A stretch of 6,599 bases of DNA from Spartobacteria bacterium (GTDB lineage Bacteria > Verrucomicrobiota > Verrucomicrobiia > Chthoniobacterales > Chthoniobacteraceae): assembly GCA_025355595.1 (NCBI GenBank), contig JANXZI010000644.1:1-6599 (forward strand), read 5' to 3'. The translations under genes were made by a program, and so were the position numbers. The first letter of the stretch is position 1, and each line of letters starts with the position of its first letter. The notes below the pieces were generated by a model. It did no database searches, was not told the DNA's origin, and saw only the letters and a list, made by a program, of their open reading frames with translations. Below are positions 5,122-6,599 of the stretch, piece by piece.

Positions 5122-6534
5122 ATGCCGCTCGACCTCAAGAACCTCATCACCACCCGCCTCGGCGAAAACTACCGGCTCCACGAGCAGCACCTGAATTCCA
5201 CGCTGGTCTCCGTGCAGCGGATCATCGGCTTCGATCACGTCTATGCGCAGGCGCGTGGGTGCTACCTTTACGACCTCGACGGGCACGACTACCTCGACTT
5301 TCTCAGCGGCTACAGCGTCTTCAATATCGGGCGCAACCATCCCGCCGTGCAGCAGGCGATCCGCGACGTGCTCGAGATGGATCTGCCGAACATGGTGCAG
5401 ATGGATTGCTCGCTGCTCAGCGGGCTGCTCGCCGAGGCGTTGCTGAAAAAACTGCCCTCGCACCTGAACGCGATCTTCTTCTGCAACTCGGGCACCGAGG
5501 CCACCGAAGGCGCGATTAAATTTGCGCGCGCCGCGACCGGGCGCACGGGGCTCGTGTCGATCGAGAAGGCATTTCACGGCCTCACGAATGGCTCGCTGTC
5601 CGTGATGGGCGACGTGCATTTCCAGGAAGGCTTCGGCCCGCTGCTGGGAGGCTGCACGCGCATCGCGATGGGCGATTTTGCGGCGCTGAAGGCGAAGCTC
5701 GAAAGGCGCGACATCGCTGCGTTCATCATTGAGCCCGTACAGGGCAAGGGTGTGCAATTTCCGAAGGACGACTTCTACGTGAAGGCGCAGCAACTCTGCC
5801 GCGAGACGGGCACGCTCTTCATCTGCGACGAAGTGCAGACCGGCCTCGGGCGCACTGGCAAGTGGTGGGGTTTTGAAAATTGGAACCTCGAGCCGGACAT
5901 CATCACCGTCGCAAAATCGTTGAGCGGCGGCTACGTGCCCGTCGCCGCGATCGTCGCGCGGCGCGAGATTTACCAGAAGACCTTCAGCCGACTGGATCGC
6001 TGTGTGGTACACTCGTCCACGTTTGGCCGGAACAATCTCGCGATGGCGTGCGGCCTCGCGACGCTGCAAGTTTTGGACGACGAAAACCTCGTCGAGCAGG
6101 CGCGCGTGAACGGCGAGGAATTGCGCAAGCGCCTCGACGCGCTGAAGGAAAAACATTCGCTGATCAAGGAAGTGCGCGGCCTCGGGATGATGATCGCGAT
6201 CGAGTTCCACCAGCCGAAGGAATTTGCCGCGAAGATGGGCTGGAAGCTCCTGCACATGGTCGAGTCCGAGCTGTTCGCGCAGATGATCGTCACCACGCTT
6301 TTCAAAAAACACCGCATCCTCACGCAGATCGCCGGGCACGGCATGGACGTGTTGAAAATCCTCCCGCCGCTCGTGACGGGCGAAAAGGAAATCGAGCGGT
6401 TTGTGAACGCGCTCGACGACGTGCTGGCCGACTGCCGCAAGTTCCCCGGTCCGATCTGGGATTTCGGCACGCAGCTCGTGAAACATTCGCTGCGCCGCAA
6501 ACCGGCGAAGGTCACCTCGTCCGCGCAGATCTGA
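5122..6534 (+). CDS. Class III PLP-dependent aminotransferase
   Basis: This 470-residue cytoplasmic enzyme is complete and moves an amino group between an amino donor and a keto or aldehyde acceptor using pyridoxal phosphate. The class III signature is intact: SGT (123-125) and Phe151-His152 for the cofactor phosphate and ring, Glu204 in IIEPVQGKG, Asp236 in FICDEVQTGLGRTG, Lys265 in AKSLSGGY as the Schiff-base lysine, and Thr300 in HSSTFG. It is longer than typical acetylornithine aminotransferases (about 400 residues). The extra length is an N-terminal extension before GCYLYDLDGHDYLDF (47-60) and a C-terminal tail after IWDF. The overall pattern (SRLDRCVVHSSTFG, AGHGMDVLKILPPL) recalls the subgroup that includes the hopanoid aminotransferase HpnO, but no hopanoid gene is nearby, so the substrate is left open; ornithine or another omega-amine is an alternative. 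The start is ATG 5122, with no Shine-Dalgarno sequence visible. Confidence 0.92.
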   Translation: MPLDLKNLITTRLGENYRLHEQHLNSTLVSVQRIIGFDHVYAQARGCYLYDLDGHDYLDFLSGYSVFNIGRNHPAVQQAIRDVLEMDLPNMVQMDCSLLSGLLAEALLKKLPSHLNAIFFCNSGTEATEGAIKFARAATGRTGLVSIEKAFHGLTNGSLSVMGDVHFQEGFGPLLGGCTRIAMGDFAALKAKLERRDIAAFIIEPVQGKGVQFPKDDFYVKAQQLCRETGTLFICDEVQTGLGRTGKWWGFENWNLEPDIITVAKSLSGGYVPVAAIVARREIYQKTFSRLDRCVVHSSTFGRNNLAMACGLATLQVLDDENLVEQARVNGEELRKRLDALKEKHSLIKEVRGLGMMIAIEFHQPKEFAAKMGWKLLHMVESELFAQMIVTTLFKKHRILTQIAGHGMDVLKILPPLVTGEKEIERFVNALDDVLADCRKFPGPIWDFGTQLVKHSLRRKPAKVTSSAQI

Positions 6535-6550
6535 ACGCCGCGATCTGTCT

Positions 6551-6583
6551 GCCGAAGAGCCATCGGCGCGCGACAATTTTTTT
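6551..6583 (+). terminator. Weak candidate terminator after the aminotransferase gene
   Basis: GCCGA (6551-6555) and TCGGC (6563-6567) can form a 5-bp stem with a 7-base loop, and a run of seven T follows at 6577-6583. The T-run begins 9 bases after the stem, farther than usual, so the assignment is weak. The T-run could instead belong to the promoter of a gene beyond the window. Confidence 0.3.
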
Positions 6584-6599
6584 ACAAACTCCGCACCGC

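Noticed and set aside
4732..6576. 614-codon open frame on the minus strand opposite the aminotransferase gene
   Set aside because: It has shadow composition (Arg/Glu/Val/His-rich), runs through the intergenic gap and into another gene, and opposes a complete class III aminotransferase.

Overview
The window is GC-rich and gene-dense. Protein content points to a member of the Verrucomicrobiota, or less likely another PVC-group bacterium. The main reasons are a secreted beta-propeller of the type otherwise found in PVC 'CxxCH' heme proteins, a PA14 protein with a blue-copper domain, a lysine-rich secreted protein, and short dispersed intergenic repeats typical of such genomes. This assignment rests on recalled family knowledge, not on a search.

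Layout: bases 1-509 hold the 3' part of an HD-domain phosphohydrolase/exoribonuclease of the YhaM type. A gap of about 200 bases follows, carrying a REP-like palindrome. Bases 709-2331 encode an exported cupredoxin-PA14 protein with an intact azurin-type copper site. Its stop codon lies inside a tandem heptamer repeat, and 41 bases later an exported propeller protein starts (2373-3878). These two look like one transcription unit. A perfect 13-bp hairpin (3880-3908) closes it and also contains the 3' end of a convergent small gene on the minus strand (3886-4158, 90 aa). Divergent from that gene, 4232-4861 encodes a secreted Lys/Gly-repeat protein of unknown function. A 260-base gap (4862-5121) holds what looks like a decayed dispersed repeat. 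Bases 5122-6534 encode a complete class III PLP-dependent aminotransferase, followed by a weak terminator candidate.

How the genes relate: the cupredoxin-PA14 protein and the propeller protein are both exported and adjacent. They resemble separate modules of the large PVC heme-binding dehydrogenase-like proteins, but neither has a CxxCH heme motif. A two-part extracytoplasmic redox or carbohydrate-processing pair is a reasonable hypothesis. The flanking HD protein and aminotransferase look like unrelated cytoplasmic housekeeping or metabolic genes. No mobile element, CRISPR array, tRNA or rRNA was seen.
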